A stretch of 64,000 bases of DNA, from assembly GCF_003545715.1 (NCBI RefSeq), contig NZ_QVNU01000001.1:434001-498000 (forward strand), given 5' to 3'. Position 1 is the first letter of the stretch. Every line of letters starts with the position of its first letter. The position numbers and the translations under genes were made by a program. The stretch is from Taibaiella koreensis (GTDB lineage: Bacteria; Bacteroidota; Bacteroidia; Chitinophagales; Chitinophagaceae). The notes under the pieces were generated by a model that was not told the origin of the DNA, searched no databases, and was given only the letters and a program-made list of their open reading frames with translations. Shown piece by piece: positions 17,430 to 26,557 of this stretch.

Positions 17430-17729
17430 ATGAATGTACAAATTCAGACCGTTCATTTTGACGCAGACCAGAAGCTGCTGGAACATGTACAAAAGAGACT
17501 TGATAAGCTGAAAACCTTCCATGATAAAATAACGGGCGTTGAGGTCTATCTTCGTCTCGAAAATCTCTCTCAGAAAGTAAGGGACAAGGTGGCGGAAATT
17601 AAAGTATCGGTGCCCAAGCGCTCGCTCTTTGCCAAGCATGAATCCAAGGGGTTTGAAGAATCTTTCGACCAGGCTTATGATTCGCTGGTCGCACAAATCA
17701 AGAAATCTAAAGAGAAGATGTTCGCTTAG
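17430..17729 (+). CDS. hpf: Ribosome hibernation-promoting factor, short form
   Basis: Short HPF/YfiA-type protein (99 aa) that binds the 30S decoding region in resting cells. The beta-alpha-beta-beta-beta-alpha fold is suggested by MNVQIQTVHFDADQ, the DKITGVEVYLRLE strand and the C-terminal helix FDQAYDSLVAQIKKSKEK. It lacks the long-form C-terminal dimerisation domain. Located 106 nt after the recombinase gene and ended by a hairpin. The tRNA and tuf genes that often follow in Bacteroidota are absent. Confidence 0.93.
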   Translation: MNVQIQTVHFDADQKLLEHVQKRLDKLKTFHDKITGVEVYLRLENLSQKVRDKVAEIKVSVPKRSLFAKHESKGFEESFDQAYDSLVAQIKKSKEKMFA

Positions 17730-17749
17730 CGTCGCTTCATGATCATATC

Positions 17750-17779
17750 AAGGCCGTACTATTTTGTACGGCCTTTTTT
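17750..17779 (+). terminator. Terminator after hpf
   Basis: A 10-bp perfect stem (17750-17759 with 17766-17775) and T tract. It overlaps the 5' end of the longest methylase frame and so argues for a downstream start. Confidence 0.88.
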
Positions 17780-17798
17780 CATGCTTACCTTTACCGCT

Positions 17799-18530
17799 AT
17801 GGCACAACCAGAAATGACCCCACAGGCGGCAGCGCAGGGCAAGCTATACATGATACCGGTTCCCCTGGCCGAAAATGCCCTGCATACCCTACCGGAAAGC
17901 GTAAAGGCGCTCAGTTGCCGGCTGAAGTTCTACTTTGTCGAAAACATTCGCACGGCGCGGCGTTATCTTAAAAGCATCGATCGCCAGGTAGACATAGACG
18001 CGATCCGCTTTGTGGAAGTGAATAACCAAACGGCGCCGGATCTGGCTTTGCTGCGGCAATGGCTGAAGGCCGGGTATGAAGTGGGCATGATGAGCGAAGC
18101 GGGTTGTCCGGGTATGGCCGACCCCGGTAGTGTGCTGGCGGCGGCTGCGCAGGAAATGGGCGCATTGGTGGTGCCGCAAACCGGTCCCAGCTCGGTATTG
18201 CTGGCGCTGATGGCCTCGGGCTTCAACGGGCAGGGGTTCCGTTTTGCAGGGTATCTACCGGTAAAAGATCCCTTGCGGGGTAAGGCGATCAAAGAGCTGG
18301 AACAGCTTTCGGCGCAGCACAACGAAACACAGATATTTATTGAAACGCCATATCGCAACAACCAATTGCTGCAAGAGCTGCTGCGACTGTGCAAGCATAG
18401 CACGAAGCTGTGCATCGCCGTCGATATTACGGGTGAACAGGAACGCATCAGCACCCAAACGATAGGCGCCTGGACCAAAGCCCCGCCAGATCTGCATAAA
18501 CGCCCGGTGATCTTCCTGCTGATGGCATAA
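17799..18530 (+). CDS. Tetrapyrrole-methylase-fold SAM methyltransferase (RsmI-like)
   Basis: SAM-dependent methyltransferase of the RsmI/tetrapyrrole methylase fold (243 aa). The closest relatives methylate the ribose of 16S rRNA C1402. Seen are KLYMIPVPLAENALHTLP, FVENIRTARRYLKS, MSEAGCPGMADPGS, VPQTGPSSVLLALMASG and FIETPYRNNQLL. It is shorter than enterobacterial RsmI (about 286 aa), as Bacteroidota versions usually are, so I do not assign the symbol. The ATG at 17781 is an alternative start; a near-consensus TACCTTTA lies between the two. Confidence 0.85.
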   Translation: MAQPEMTPQAAAQGKLYMIPVPLAENALHTLPESVKALSCRLKFYFVENIRTARRYLKSIDRQVDIDAIRFVEVNNQTAPDLALLRQWLKAGYEVGMMSEAGCPGMADPGSVLAAAAQEMGALVVPQTGPSSVLLALMASGFNGQGFRFAGYLPVKDPLRGKAIKELEQLSAQHNETQIFIETPYRNNQLLQELLRLCKHSTKLCIAVDITGEQERISTQTIGAWTKAPPDLHKRPVIFLLMA

Positions 18531-18549
18531 GCAGATTGATTCCTCTGTT

Positions 18550-19602
18550 TTAATCATATTCCAGCGTCACATCGCCGCCGATGGGAAAGCCCTGGCAGGT
18601 AAGCACGAGTCCTTCGTTCAGCTCTTTGTCGGTGAGCACTTCGTTGTAGGCAATCCATACTCTTCCACGGGTGCAGCGGGCGGCGCAACTGCCGCATTGC
18701 CCCGACTCACAACTGTAGGGCAGGGCAATGCCTTCTTTTTGCGCCTGGTGCAATATCGATACCGGGAACTGTACCGTCAGGGCCACCGTGCGGTCCTTGA
18801 GCTTAATGCTGACCTGGTGCGGATCGGTATCGGGCGGCTGTTCTGTCAGCTCCGGCACATAGCTCACAAAGTTTTCCTTTTTGATATTGTCGCGCGGTAT
18901 GCCTTCGGTAAGCAGGGTAATGCTTACGGTATCCATATAGTCAACCGGGCCGCAGATATAGCACAGTATCTCTTCGGGCCTGGCCTGGCCATATTCGCTC
19001 AGCAAGCTAGCCAGCAGGCTATTGTTGAGCCGGGACTTGAGGATATTGTTGGAAGTGCTGAACAGGAAATCAATAATGAGCCGCCCCTGGCTTTGCTGTG
19101 CCAGCTCGATCAGCGCTTCATAAAAAATAGTACCCTTTGCGCTGCGGTTGCTGTAGATAAGTACCACAGAAAGATGCGGACGGGTTTTGAGGATCGTTTT
19201 AATAAGGGAAAAGACGGGCGTGATCCCGCTTCCGGCAACAACAAAGAACACCTGGCGGTAAACGGCCGTATCATCTGGTAACGTAAAAAGCCCGCCAACA
19301 CCTGCGCTCAGCAGCCGTTCGCCTTCCTGTGCGTGATCGATAAAGTACCTTGAAAATTCACCGTTCTCCACGCGTTTTACCGTTATGGCAAGAGCCGGGT
19401 CAATACCAGGGGCAGAAGAAAGAGAATAAGAACGTCGCTGCTCGCCGGAAGGCCTCGGAAAGACCAGTGTAAGGAACTGACCGGCCTTGTAGGTATAGAG
19501 CGTTCCTGAAGCTTGCTGCAGCACAAAGGTTTTGGTGTCGGGCGTTTCGGTAATGATCTTTTGAATGATCAGCTCTTCGTATGGTAGTTCCAGTTCCGGC
19601 AT
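18550..19602 (-). CDS. PaaE-like ferredoxin-type oxidoreductase (FAD, NADPH, 2Fe-2S)
   Basis: Three-domain electron-transfer reductase (350 aa from the ATG at 19602). An FAD-binding barrel holds RRSYSLSSAP, an NAD(P)-binding domain holds VAGSGITPVFSLIKT and CGPVDYMD, and a C-terminal plant-type ferredoxin domain has CESGQCGSC (C-x4-C-x2-C) plus the fourth Cys in LTCQG. The order matches the reductase subunit PaaE of phenylacetyl-CoA epoxidase. No paaABCD genes are nearby, so its electron acceptor is unknown. It converges with the methylase gene. Confidence 0.92.
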   Translation of the reverse strand: MPELELPYEELIIQKIITETPDTKTFVLQQASGTLYTYKAGQFLTLVFPRPSGEQRRSYSLSSAPGIDPALAITVKRVENGEFSRYFIDHAQEGERLLSAGVGGLFTLPDDTAVYRQVFFVVAGSGITPVFSLIKTILKTRPHLSVVLIYSNRSAKGTIFYEALIELAQQSQGRLIIDFLFSTSNNILKSRLNNSLLASLLSEYGQARPEEILCYICGPVDYMDTVSITLLTEGIPRDNIKKENFVSYVPELTEQPPDTDPHQVSIKLKDRTVALTVQFPVSILHQAQKEGIALPYSCESGQCGSCAARCTRGRVWIAYNEVLTDKELNEGLVLTCQGFPIGGDVTLEYD

Positions 19603-19751
19603 CAGAGATATCAATAGGCCTCAAACTTACGAAAAACGGCGCAAGCCTGTTGCAGAGAAGGGTAGTGGAACACGAAGAGAATGGCCGTCATACCGCTTTT
19701 TTGCCTGCCCGCGGCTAAGCTATCTAGCGATCTTTATCTTATTTTTACCCC

Positions 19752-21110
19752 ATGAAAAAAATGATGGTCCTTATTCCGCTGCTGGCCGCAGCAATGGCTT
19801 CTTTTGCTCAAAACCCCGATTCGGCGACACTACGGCGCTTGTCAGACGATATTCTCTGGAACGGCGTCTGCTACGATAACCTGAGGGTGCTCACCAAAAC
19901 GATCGGGCACCGCCTTAGCGGATCGCCTGCAGCAGATAAAGCGGTGGCCTGGGGAAAAAAAGCAATGGAAGCGGCCGGCGCCGACCGCGTATGGCTGCAA
20001 CCCGTCGACGTGCCTTTGTGGATAAGGGGAAAAGAGACGCTGAAGGTACAGCTGGACGGCCATTTACAGCCAATACCTATGCTATCGCTGGGCAATACGG
20101 AAGGTACCGGAGGCAAGACGCTGGAACGTGAGATCGTATGTGTACCCGATCTGGCCGCTTTTGAAAAGCTTGAGGAAGACCAGGTACGGGATAAGATCAT
20201 CTTTTTTAACTACAAGTTCCGCCAGGATATTGTCAACACCTTCGAAGGATACGGGGATGCAGTCAAATACCGCTGGGTTGCCCTCAACAAGGCTGCAGGG
20301 AAGCATGCCGCCGCCGTGATCATACGCTCTGTCAGTACGGGCGCCGACGATGTGCCGCATACGGGCGCCAGCCGCTACGACGATGGTGTCGCACATATAC
20401 CCGCAGTAGCCATCGGCAACTTTTCGGCCGATAAATTGGCCGCGGCTTGCGCCAAGGGACAGCCCAAAGCACAGCTGGTATCCAACTGTAGCATGAAGGG
20501 TACAAAACGTTCCTACAATGTGATCGGAGAGCTGAAGGGCGCTACGCTTCCCAATGAAATTATCGTTGTGGGCGGGCACCTGGATTCCTGGGATGTAGGC
20601 GAAGGTGCTCACGACGACGGCGCCGGCTGCGTGCAATCCATAGAAGTATTACGTGCCCTGAAGGCATCAGGCAAAAGGCCCCGGCGTACCATCAGAGCAG
20701 TACTATTCATGAATGAGGAAAATGGCGCCAAAGGCGGCGTTGCCTATGCCGATTCTGCCAGGACGGCGGGTGAAAAGCATATTCTGGCGATGGAAAGCGA
20801 TGCCGGTGGTTTTTCGCCACGAGGCATCGGCCTGGAAATGCCGGAGCCGCTGAAGCAGAAAATACGCTCCTGGGCGCCCTTGCTGCTGCCTTATGGTGTA
20901 TATGATTTCACCCAGGAAGAGGGTGGTATCGATATTGGTCCGTTGAGAAAACAGGGGGTACCCCTGGCCGGCCTGTTACCGGATTCGCAACGTTACTTTG
21001 ACCTGCATCATAGCCGCAACGATGTATTTGAAGCAATAAGCCATAGAGAGCTGAAGCTGGGCGCATGTACTATGATGGCTATCGTCTGGCTTGCCGATCA
21101 ATACTTGTAA
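19752..21110 (+). CDS. Secreted M28-family metallopeptidase
   Basis: Exported zinc aminopeptidase or carboxypeptidase of family M28 (452 aa). A signal peptide ends at about residue 18 (SFAQ). A PA-like insert lies around residues 110-240. The zinc ligands are visible in GGHLDSWD, HDDGAGC, NEENGAKG, ESDAGG and HHSRND, so the two-metal site is intact. It resembles glutamate carboxypeptidase/plasma glutamate carboxypeptidase-like M28 enzymes. A near-consensus TATTTTTA lies just before the ATG. It stands alone between oppositely oriented genes. Confidence 0.93.
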   Translation: MKKMMVLIPLLAAAMASFAQNPDSATLRRLSDDILWNGVCYDNLRVLTKTIGHRLSGSPAADKAVAWGKKAMEAAGADRVWLQPVDVPLWIRGKETLKVQLDGHLQPIPMLSLGNTEGTGGKTLEREIVCVPDLAAFEKLEEDQVRDKIIFFNYKFRQDIVNTFEGYGDAVKYRWVALNKAAGKHAAAVIIRSVSTGADDVPHTGASRYDDGVAHIPAVAIGNFSADKLAAACAKGQPKAQLVSNCSMKGTKRSYNVIGELKGATLPNEIIVVGGHLDSWDVGEGAHDDGAGCVQSIEVLRALKASGKRPRRTIRAVLFMNEENGAKGGVAYADSARTAGEKHILAMESDAGGFSPRGIGLEMPEPLKQKIRSWAPLLLPYGVYDFTQEEGGIDIGPLRKQGVPLAGLLPDSQRYFDLHHSRNDVFEAISHRELKLGACTMMAIVWLADQYL

Positions 21111-21127
21111 CCCCGATTACGGTGCTA

Positions 21128-22450
21128 CTACTGGTTAAAAAAACTGAGCTTGTAGATCAGGCTTAGCTGTATGCCGATCCAGATTTTGTTATTGGAAGTG
21201 CTGTTGCCCGAATAGCTGTTGCCAAGCAGGTAGGGTGGGTTTATGGACCGGTATTTCTCGTCGGCATCGTAGCCGATGGGCAGGATATCACTAAGGGTCA
21301 CCGGACTGCCATTGCTGGAATAGGTGGTATGCAGGTGGTTGAAGACCAGGCTACCTCCCAGGTAAAAATTTCCCGTCATATTCCACTCTGCACCCAATAC
21401 AAAACGGCTGAGCTTCGACTGTACGAGCAGGGGCGTATTGCGCTCATTGATCACCAGCCGTACGCCGCCGGAATCAATAGGGATGCGGGTGGTGTCAAAA
21501 GCATGGATATTGTAGGCCGAGCCCTGTGGGGCGCCCGTATTGAATTCCAGGCGCAGACTCCAGCGCTCACCGATAGGAACAGTACTGCCCAGGCCATAGC
21601 GCCAGTGGGCATTACTCCCCGTATTGTAGGATATCGTTCCATAAAGGAAGCTAAAGCCGGCCCGCACCGTGGGGTCGATATAGTAAAGCTCGTCGGCTGA
21701 GAGCCCGCCTGCCATCAGGATGTTCTGTTTCAGATAAAGCACGGTAGCACTTTGTCCCAAAGGGGTGTAGAATCCGTTACTGCTGCGGATCCGTGTGGTA
21801 GTTCCATTCCCGTTTTGTACCTCGTCTGTCTCCTCATCTTCTGCTTCATCCACAACCGGGTATTTCCGGGGCGCTTCATCGCCTCCATAAACGCCGCCAC
21901 TACCACCACCTCCCGAAAGATAATAGCTCATGGCGAGGGAAGAATCCCCTACGATCACTACCGATTGCAGTTCCGGCACGGGACCGGCGACCCCAGCAAC
22001 TGTTGCCGGCGGCGATTTTCTGTCGATTTGCGCAAAGGTTTGCCTGTCTTTCTCCGGCTTTGACGGGGCGCGCTTTTGACGCTTTTTCTGCTTGCCCGGC
22101 GATGACCCGGCAGCTATATAAATGATATGGGATTGATTGATGATCCGGTAGCCGACACCGGTTCTTTTTTTTAATAGTCCTAGCAGATCACTAACGGTGA
22201 GCCTGTCCAACTGCTTGCTGATCCTCACTTTTTGTTTGGGATCGATCTTCGCGGCGTTGTAGGAAAAAGTGATACCGCTCTGCCGCTGGATCTCCCGCGT
22301 GAGCGTATGCAGGGTGTAAGGTTTATGCCCAAGCAATATCTCCTTGTAAAACATAGGGTTTGTTTTCTGAGCAAGCGCTGGGAATACAGAAAACAAAACG
22401 ACGATAAGAGACAGGCATAACCTTGGATAATTATTTGCAGGCTGCGCCAT
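21128..22450 (-). CDS. STN-domain protein with C-terminal barrel-like region
   Basis: Hypothetical exported protein (440 aa). After the signal peptide, residues 33-113 form an STN (secretin/TonB short N-terminal) domain: TLHTLTREIQRQSGITFSYN, LTVSDLLGLLKKRTGVGYRI, IIYIAAG. A basic, Gly-rich low-complexity linker (about 115-235) leads to about 200 residues of alternating strands ending YKLSFFNQ, like an outer-membrane barrel. There is no TonB plug domain or full receptor barrel. It overlaps the fecR gene by 20 bp, so it belongs to the sigma/anti-sigma operon. Probably a sensor variant; role inferred. Confidence 0.75.
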   Translation of the reverse strand: MAQPANNYPRLCLSLIVVLFSVFPALAQKTNPMFYKEILLGHKPYTLHTLTREIQRQSGITFSYNAAKIDPKQKVRISKQLDRLTVSDLLGLLKKRTGVGYRIINQSHIIYIAAGSSPGKQKKRQKRAPSKPEKDRQTFAQIDRKSPPATVAGVAGPVPELQSVVIVGDSSLAMSYYLSGGGGSGGVYGGDEAPRKYPVVDEAEDEETDEVQNGNGTTTRIRSSNGFYTPLGQSATVLYLKQNILMAGGLSADELYYIDPTVRAGFSFLYGTISYNTGSNAHWRYGLGSTVPIGERWSLRLEFNTGAPQGSAYNIHAFDTTRIPIDSGGVRLVINERNTPLLVQSKLSRFVLGAEWNMTGNFYLGGSLVFNHLHTTYSSNGSPVTLSDILPIGYDADEKYRSINPPYLLGNSYSGNSTSNNKIWIGIQLSLIYKLSFFNQ

Positions 22451-23387
22451 TAATATCGATATAGCTTTTGTTGGTTTTATAACTCAGGTCAAAGGTTTCG
22501 GCGATATCTCTTAGGATGTCGTCTAAGGTCTGGCGTTCAAAGCCGGCGCTCAGGGTACAGCTGTTCAGCCGGGCATTTGCCAGCCGTATGTTCGCCTTGA
22601 AATGTGCATTTAACGTAGCGACGACCACGTTTAGTGGCGTGTTGTTGAAATGAAACGTTCCGGTAAGCGGTACGGCTGCTTCCAGCCTTAACTGCCTACC
22701 TTTCCAGATATATCGTCCGGTCGCCCCCGCAGTGATGTGCAGGGTGTCCTTTTTGTTGTAAAAAGTGGCTTCGCCTTCGTTAACCCGCACACTCAGGTCC
22801 TTATCTCCCCTGTGTACCGAAAAGGAGGTGCCGGCTGTACGCACATGCAGCTCCCCAAGATGAACGGTAAACGGCTGTCCGGGCAGAGGGGCTATCCTGA
22901 ACGAGCCACTGCCGACCAGGGTCACTTCCCGGCTATCCTTTTTAAAGCGGACCGGGTACACCAGTTCCCCACCGGGTTCCACAATCATGCTGCTGCCATC
23001 AGTCAGGCGTACTTCCTGCGGCTTGTCTTTAGCTACGGCAATCAGGGTAGGCTCATTCTGGTTCTTGCTGTTGAACAGGTAAAACCCGGCAGCGGCGACC
23101 GCTATAATGGCGGCAGCAGCTGCTGCTCTGCCCAGCCATAACCTGGTGGGCGACTGCGGCTTTACAACCGGCGCCGAAGGCTGTACTTTCTGCCTGAAGG
23201 CTTCCCATTCTTTTTTGACATCGGGTACCTGGTAAGCCTCAGGGCCTTGTTCCAGCCAGCTCTGGTGCAGCGAATGGAAGAACGCGCGATGCTCTCCCGA
23301 GGCCCCGATCCACTCTTCAACGTGGATCGCTTCCTCTGGCGCCGCTTTCCCGGCTATATATTTTATGACTATATCAAAATCGATCAT
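22431..23387 (-). CDS. FecR-family anti-sigma factor
   Basis: Single-pass inner-membrane anti-sigma regulator (318 aa) that normally relays a signal from an outer-membrane protein to an ECF sigma factor. The cytoplasmic N-terminal part (1-80) precedes a membrane helix (about 84-107, rich in Ala). Then come a periplasmic FecR domain (about 115-215) with LTDGSSMIVEPGGELVYP and a C-terminal DUF4974 domain. The start codon overlaps the sigma factor stop by 4 bp, indicating translational coupling. Paired with the STN protein downstream. Confidence 0.93.
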   Translation of the reverse strand: MIDFDIVIKYIAGKAAPEEAIHVEEWIGASGEHRAFFHSLHQSWLEQGPEAYQVPDVKKEWEAFRQKVQPSAPVVKPQSPTRLWLGRAAAAAAIIAVAAAGFYLFNSKNQNEPTLIAVAKDKPQEVRLTDGSSMIVEPGGELVYPVRFKKDSREVTLVGSGSFRIAPLPGQPFTVHLGELHVRTAGTSFSVHRGDKDLSVRVNEGEATFYNKKDTLHITAGATGRYIWKGRQLRLEAAVPLTGTFHFNNTPLNVVVATLNAHFKANIRLANARLNSCTLSAGFERQTLDDILRDIAETFDLSYKTNKSYIDINGAACK

Positions 23388-23923
23388 AACTGTGGCAGAT
23401 CATTATATAGACAAAACAACAGGATGAAAACCCTTAGTACCTGCCGGATTAATTTCAAGGCTTTGCTCATATGTGCTTCCACCGTTTTGACGGCTATACC
23501 AAGTTCAGCAGCGATCTCGCTGTATTTCTTTTGTTCCGCCCTGCTTTTAACGAAGACCTCGCGGCATTGTGGCGGCAGCTCCTGCAGCACTTTGTCGATT
23601 TTCTCCCTGATGAAAAGCGCGTCTTCGAAAGCAAAGGGTTGCTGCCGGCTATCTTCCAGTCCGGCTACGGCATGTGCATGATGCTTTTTCAGCACATCCT
23701 GCTTCCGTATATAATTCAGGCACTCATGGTAGACGCTGCGGAAAAGGTAGGCTTTGGGCGAGCTGTTGATCTGTATCGTTTCTTTTTTTTCCCAAATGGT
23801 AAGGAATACACTTTGCACGGCATCCTTGGCTTCATCCTCATCTTTTAGCAGGGTAAAGGCATAGCGGTGAAGCGACTCGTAATGGTCGGCAAATAACTGC
23901 GCTATTTCGGCTTCATGGATCAC
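23384..23923 (-). CDS. ECF RNA polymerase sigma factor
   Basis: Sigma-70 family ECF factor (179 aa), Bacteroidota type. Region 2 is visible in YAFTLLKDEDEAKDAVQSVFLTIWEK and region 4 in LPPQCREVFVKSRAEQKKYSEIAAELGIAVKTVEAHMSKA (written across positions 135-175). The GTG at 23923 is chosen because the upstream TTG at 23932 lies within a near-consensus -7 element GATATTTG (23937-23930). First gene of the sigma/fecR/STN operon, probably autoregulated. Confidence 0.93.
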   Translation of the reverse strand: MIHEAEIAQLFADHYESLHRYAFTLLKDEDEAKDAVQSVFLTIWEKKETIQINSSPKAYLFRSVYHECLNYIRKQDVLKKHHAHAVAGLEDSRQQPFAFEDALFIREKIDKVLQELPPQCREVFVKSRAEQKKYSEIAAELGIAVKTVEAHMSKALKLIRQVLRVFILLFCLYNDLPQL

Positions 23924-24082
23924 TGGCGGCAAATATCCATTAAAATTACAGAAAACAAAACATGCTGTCGGAAAAGTGATCCTGATATCGCCGGGTATAG
24001 CTTCGGGCAGGTGGCAGGAGCCCCATAAGCAGCAAGGGACCGCCGTTGGTATGGCAGCCCCTTGCGTGGAAGACGATAGGTC

Positions 24083-24697
24083 TTAAGATTTTTTGATCCT
24101 TTTGATGCTGCAGCCTACAGATTTGGTTTCTGCCGGCTCGATCGCCTTTCCCGCCAGCATATGATCGATGGCATTTTTGAGGTACATTTCTTTGGCGCTG
24201 GCAGGATCGGAAGGATTGTCATCCATCGCGCCTTTATAGACCAGTTTGTCCGTTTTGCCGTCGAACAGGAAAACCTCGGGAGTATGGGAGGCGCCGAAGC
24301 TGTTGGCCAGCTCAGAATTCTGGTCTATGTAATAGCTGGTATAGCCTTCTTTCTTGCCATAGGCCAGCATTTGCGCCGGTGCGTCGGCATCGCCTCTCTG
24401 CGCTTCATTGGAATTAATGAGCGCAACGGCCAATCCCTTTGCTTTGGCCATGGCCAGGATATCCTTGGTACGCACGGCATTTTTGAGCACAAACGGACAA
24501 GTGTTGCAGGTGAACATAACGAGGAGGCCTTTGCCGGTCTTTAGCTCTTTAAGCGAAGCGGGCGTTTGTCCCGAAAAGACATCAGACAAGTGTGAAGGCT
24601 GGGACGGGTATCCGCTTCCGATCGCAAGGGAGCCGGATTGGGCAAATGAGGTGCTCATCAGCGCCGTGCCAACGAATAAACCAAGTAGCTTTTTCAT
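24083..24697 (-). CDS. Exported thioredoxin-like redoxin
   Basis: Periplasmic thioredoxin-fold protein (204 aa) of the AhpC/TSA-redoxin group. A signal peptide (to about residue 19, STSFAQ) precedes the fold. The active-site segment is MFTCNTCPFVLKN, with a CNTC dithiol where thioredoxin has CGPC. HTPEVFLFD carries the cis-Pro region. Probably a thiol reductant or oxidant for exported proteins; the partner is not evident. Monocistronic. Confidence 0.85.
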   Translation of the reverse strand: MKKLLGLFVGTALMSTSFAQSGSLAIGSGYPSQPSHLSDVFSGQTPASLKELKTGKGLLVMFTCNTCPFVLKNAVRTKDILAMAKAKGLAVALINSNEAQRGDADAPAQMLAYGKKEGYTSYYIDQNSELANSFGASHTPEVFLFDGKTDKLVYKGAMDDNPSDPASAKEMYLKNAIDHMLAGKAIEPAETKSVGCSIKRIKKS

Positions 24698-24768
24698 AGT
24701 ATGTGTGTATTGTTGAAATTACGGAAACGGAAAGTTACGGAATTATAGCCATTCGCCACGGATCGCCA

Positions 24769-25698
24769 TTACTCCTTCGGGGCCTCATGACCTTCCGGGG
24801 GTGCTTCCAGCGGTATTTTTCCGGTTTGCAGCAATATGGCGAGGTTGATCTCGTAGCCGATAAGGATCACCAGCCCCGTAATGAACATCCAGGCCATGAA
24901 CATCAGCAGGGTGCCTATGGAACCATAGACCCTGTTGTAATTGATAAAATGGTTAGCCACGAAAAAGAAGCCGTAGGTAATGATGACGAACAGCGCGGTG
25001 GCAATAAACGCTCCCGTGGAAAAGAAGCGGAACTGATGCTGCAGCGAAGGCCCGTATTTGTACAGGATGCAGATGGTGATATAAATGATGCCTACCAAAG
25101 TGATCCAGCTGAAGAGCTTGATGATCATAGTACTGCCCAGCAGGTTCACCAGGTAGCGGTCGAGCAGGCTGGTCTGGATGATAATAAGGGCAATGGAAAT
25201 AAGAAAAACGAGCATCAGTCCGAGGGTGAGCCGGATGGCCTTCCAGCGGCGTACCATGCCCGTGCGTCGTATGTGCCCGGGAGAATCACGGTCGAAGCTG
25301 CGCAGGATGCCCATAACGCCATTGGAAGACAAAAAGATGGTGAACAGGAAACCGAAGGACAGCAATTCCCTGCGTTTATTGTTCATGAAGTCTGTGATAA
25401 TGCTTTCAACCGTCGCAAACAGCCTGGGATTGGGCGATAACATGCGAATGGAACTGAGAATGGTCTCCTGCGCTGTGTCCAGCGGCAGAAAAGGAACGAG
25501 CGATACCAGGAAAATGAGCGAAGGTGGTATGGCCATCAGGAAGTTGAACGATATGGCCGCAGCCCTTTCGGCAAGGCGTATGCTCTTGATGCTCTTAAAA
25601 AAGGCTGCGCCAATCCCATATACATTGGCGCCGTGGGCGCCGGGGATACGTACTCTTTTCAGCCTGGAAAAGACTGCGACGGGTGCCCTTTTGACCAT
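24769..25698 (-). CDS. YihY/BrkB-family inner membrane protein
   Basis: Polytopic membrane protein (309 aa) of the YihY/virulence factor BrkB family, function not established. Six membrane helices are predicted between residues about 50 and 290. ERAAAISFNFLMAIPPSLIFLV and the late YGSIGTLLMFMAWMFITGLVILIGYEIN segment are typical. The ATG at 25698 is the best start; the frame extends to a TTG at 25821, but that would lie inside the ABC ATPase gene. It starts 65 nt after the ATPase stop codon and may share its transcript. Confidence 0.88.
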   Translation of the reverse strand: MVKRAPVAVFSRLKRVRIPGAHGANVYGIGAAFFKSIKSIRLAERAAAISFNFLMAIPPSLIFLVSLVPFLPLDTAQETILSSIRMLSPNPRLFATVESIITDFMNNKRRELLSFGFLFTIFLSSNGVMGILRSFDRDSPGHIRRTGMVRRWKAIRLTLGLMLVFLISIALIIIQTSLLDRYLVNLLGSTMIIKLFSWITLVGIIYITICILYKYGPSLQHQFRFFSTGAFIATALFVIITYGFFFVANHFINYNRVYGSIGTLLMFMAWMFITGLVILIGYEINLAILLQTGKIPLEAPPEGHEAPKE

Positions 25699-25763
25699 TT
25701 TTCTGGCGCTGCTCAAATTGATCTGGTATTTTTTGTATAAAAAGTTGGTGAAGACGACCGGTA

Positions 25764-26510
25764 TTATTCCCTTACGGTACGGCCGGTATAATGCAGGAAT
25801 ACATCTTCCAGGTTCCGGCAATCGGCTGCATTGGCGATCAGCTGCTGCGGCGTATCCTGAGCAATGAGCCGGCCCGAGTCGATAATTGCCACCTCGTGGC
25901 AGATCCGTTCTGCTTCTTCGAGCAAATGTGAGGTATAGATGATGGTCTTACCTTCCTCGTTGTAATGTTGCAGGAAATCCAGGATCATGTTCCGCGACTG
26001 CACATCCACGCCGGCTGTAGGCTCGTCCAGGATCAGTATCTCGGGCTCGTGCAGCAGTCCGGCGATAATATTGGTGCGGCGTTTCATCCCGCCGCTGTAC
26101 TGGTGAATACGCTTATGCGAATGGCTGTCGAGGCCGAAACGTTCGAGCATAAAAGCAATTTTATCCTTCAGAATACGGGAGGGGATACGATATAGCCTGC
26201 CCACATATTCAAGGTTCTCCTGTGCCGACAATTGCGGATAGAGGGCGATCTGCTGCGGCACCACGCCGATCTTGCTTTTGATGGCTACAATGTCGTGGCG
26301 GCAATCGAGTCCCAGTACCCTGGCGCTACCGGAATCCTGGTGCACCAATCCGCAGATGATGGAGATCGTTGTGGTTTTGCCTGCGCCATTGGGGCCCAGC
26401 AGTCCGGCAATGATCCCCTTCCTGAAGTTCAGGCTAAGGCCTTGCAGCGCTACATTCTCGGCGCCCGGATAATGTTTGCGCAGCGCTTCTATCTGTATGG
26501 AATAAGGCAT
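25764..26510 (-). CDS. ABC transporter ATP-binding protein (ABC-2 class)
   Basis: Cytoplasmic ATPase subunit (248 aa from the ATG at 26510) of an ABC-2 type exporter, CcmA/NatA-like. Walker A is GPNGAGKTT, the Q-loop region is GVVPQQIALYPQ, the signature is YSGGMKRR, Walker B is ILILDEPTAGVD, and the H-loop lies in IIYTSHLLEEA. No permease gene adjoins it; a compatible orphan permease is at 7362-8459. A -7 element and a hairpin lie in its upstream region. Confidence 0.93.
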   Translation of the reverse strand: MPYSIQIEALRKHYPGAENVALQGLSLNFRKGIIAGLLGPNGAGKTTTISIICGLVHQDSGSARVLGLDCRHDIVAIKSKIGVVPQQIALYPQLSAQENLEYVGRLYRIPSRILKDKIAFMLERFGLDSHSHKRIHQYSGGMKRRTNIIAGLLHEPEILILDEPTAGVDVQSRNMILDFLQHYNEEGKTIIYTSHLLEEAERICHEVAIIDSGRLIAQDTPQQLIANAADCRNLEDVFLHYTGRTVRE

Positions 26511-26557
26511 ATGCTTAAGAAATGAACCTGGCGCAGGGCACCTTCCGCTAATGAAAA

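Noticed and set aside
17730-17798. tRNA cluster and tuf expected after rpsU-xer-hpf
   Set aside because: The gap holds only a terminator hairpin and a methylase start; no tRNA-like fold was seen.
25699-25821. Longer YihY start overlapping the ABC ATPase gene
   Set aside because: The upstream start would be TTG inside the ATPase coding region; the ATG at 25698 gives a complete protein without overlap.
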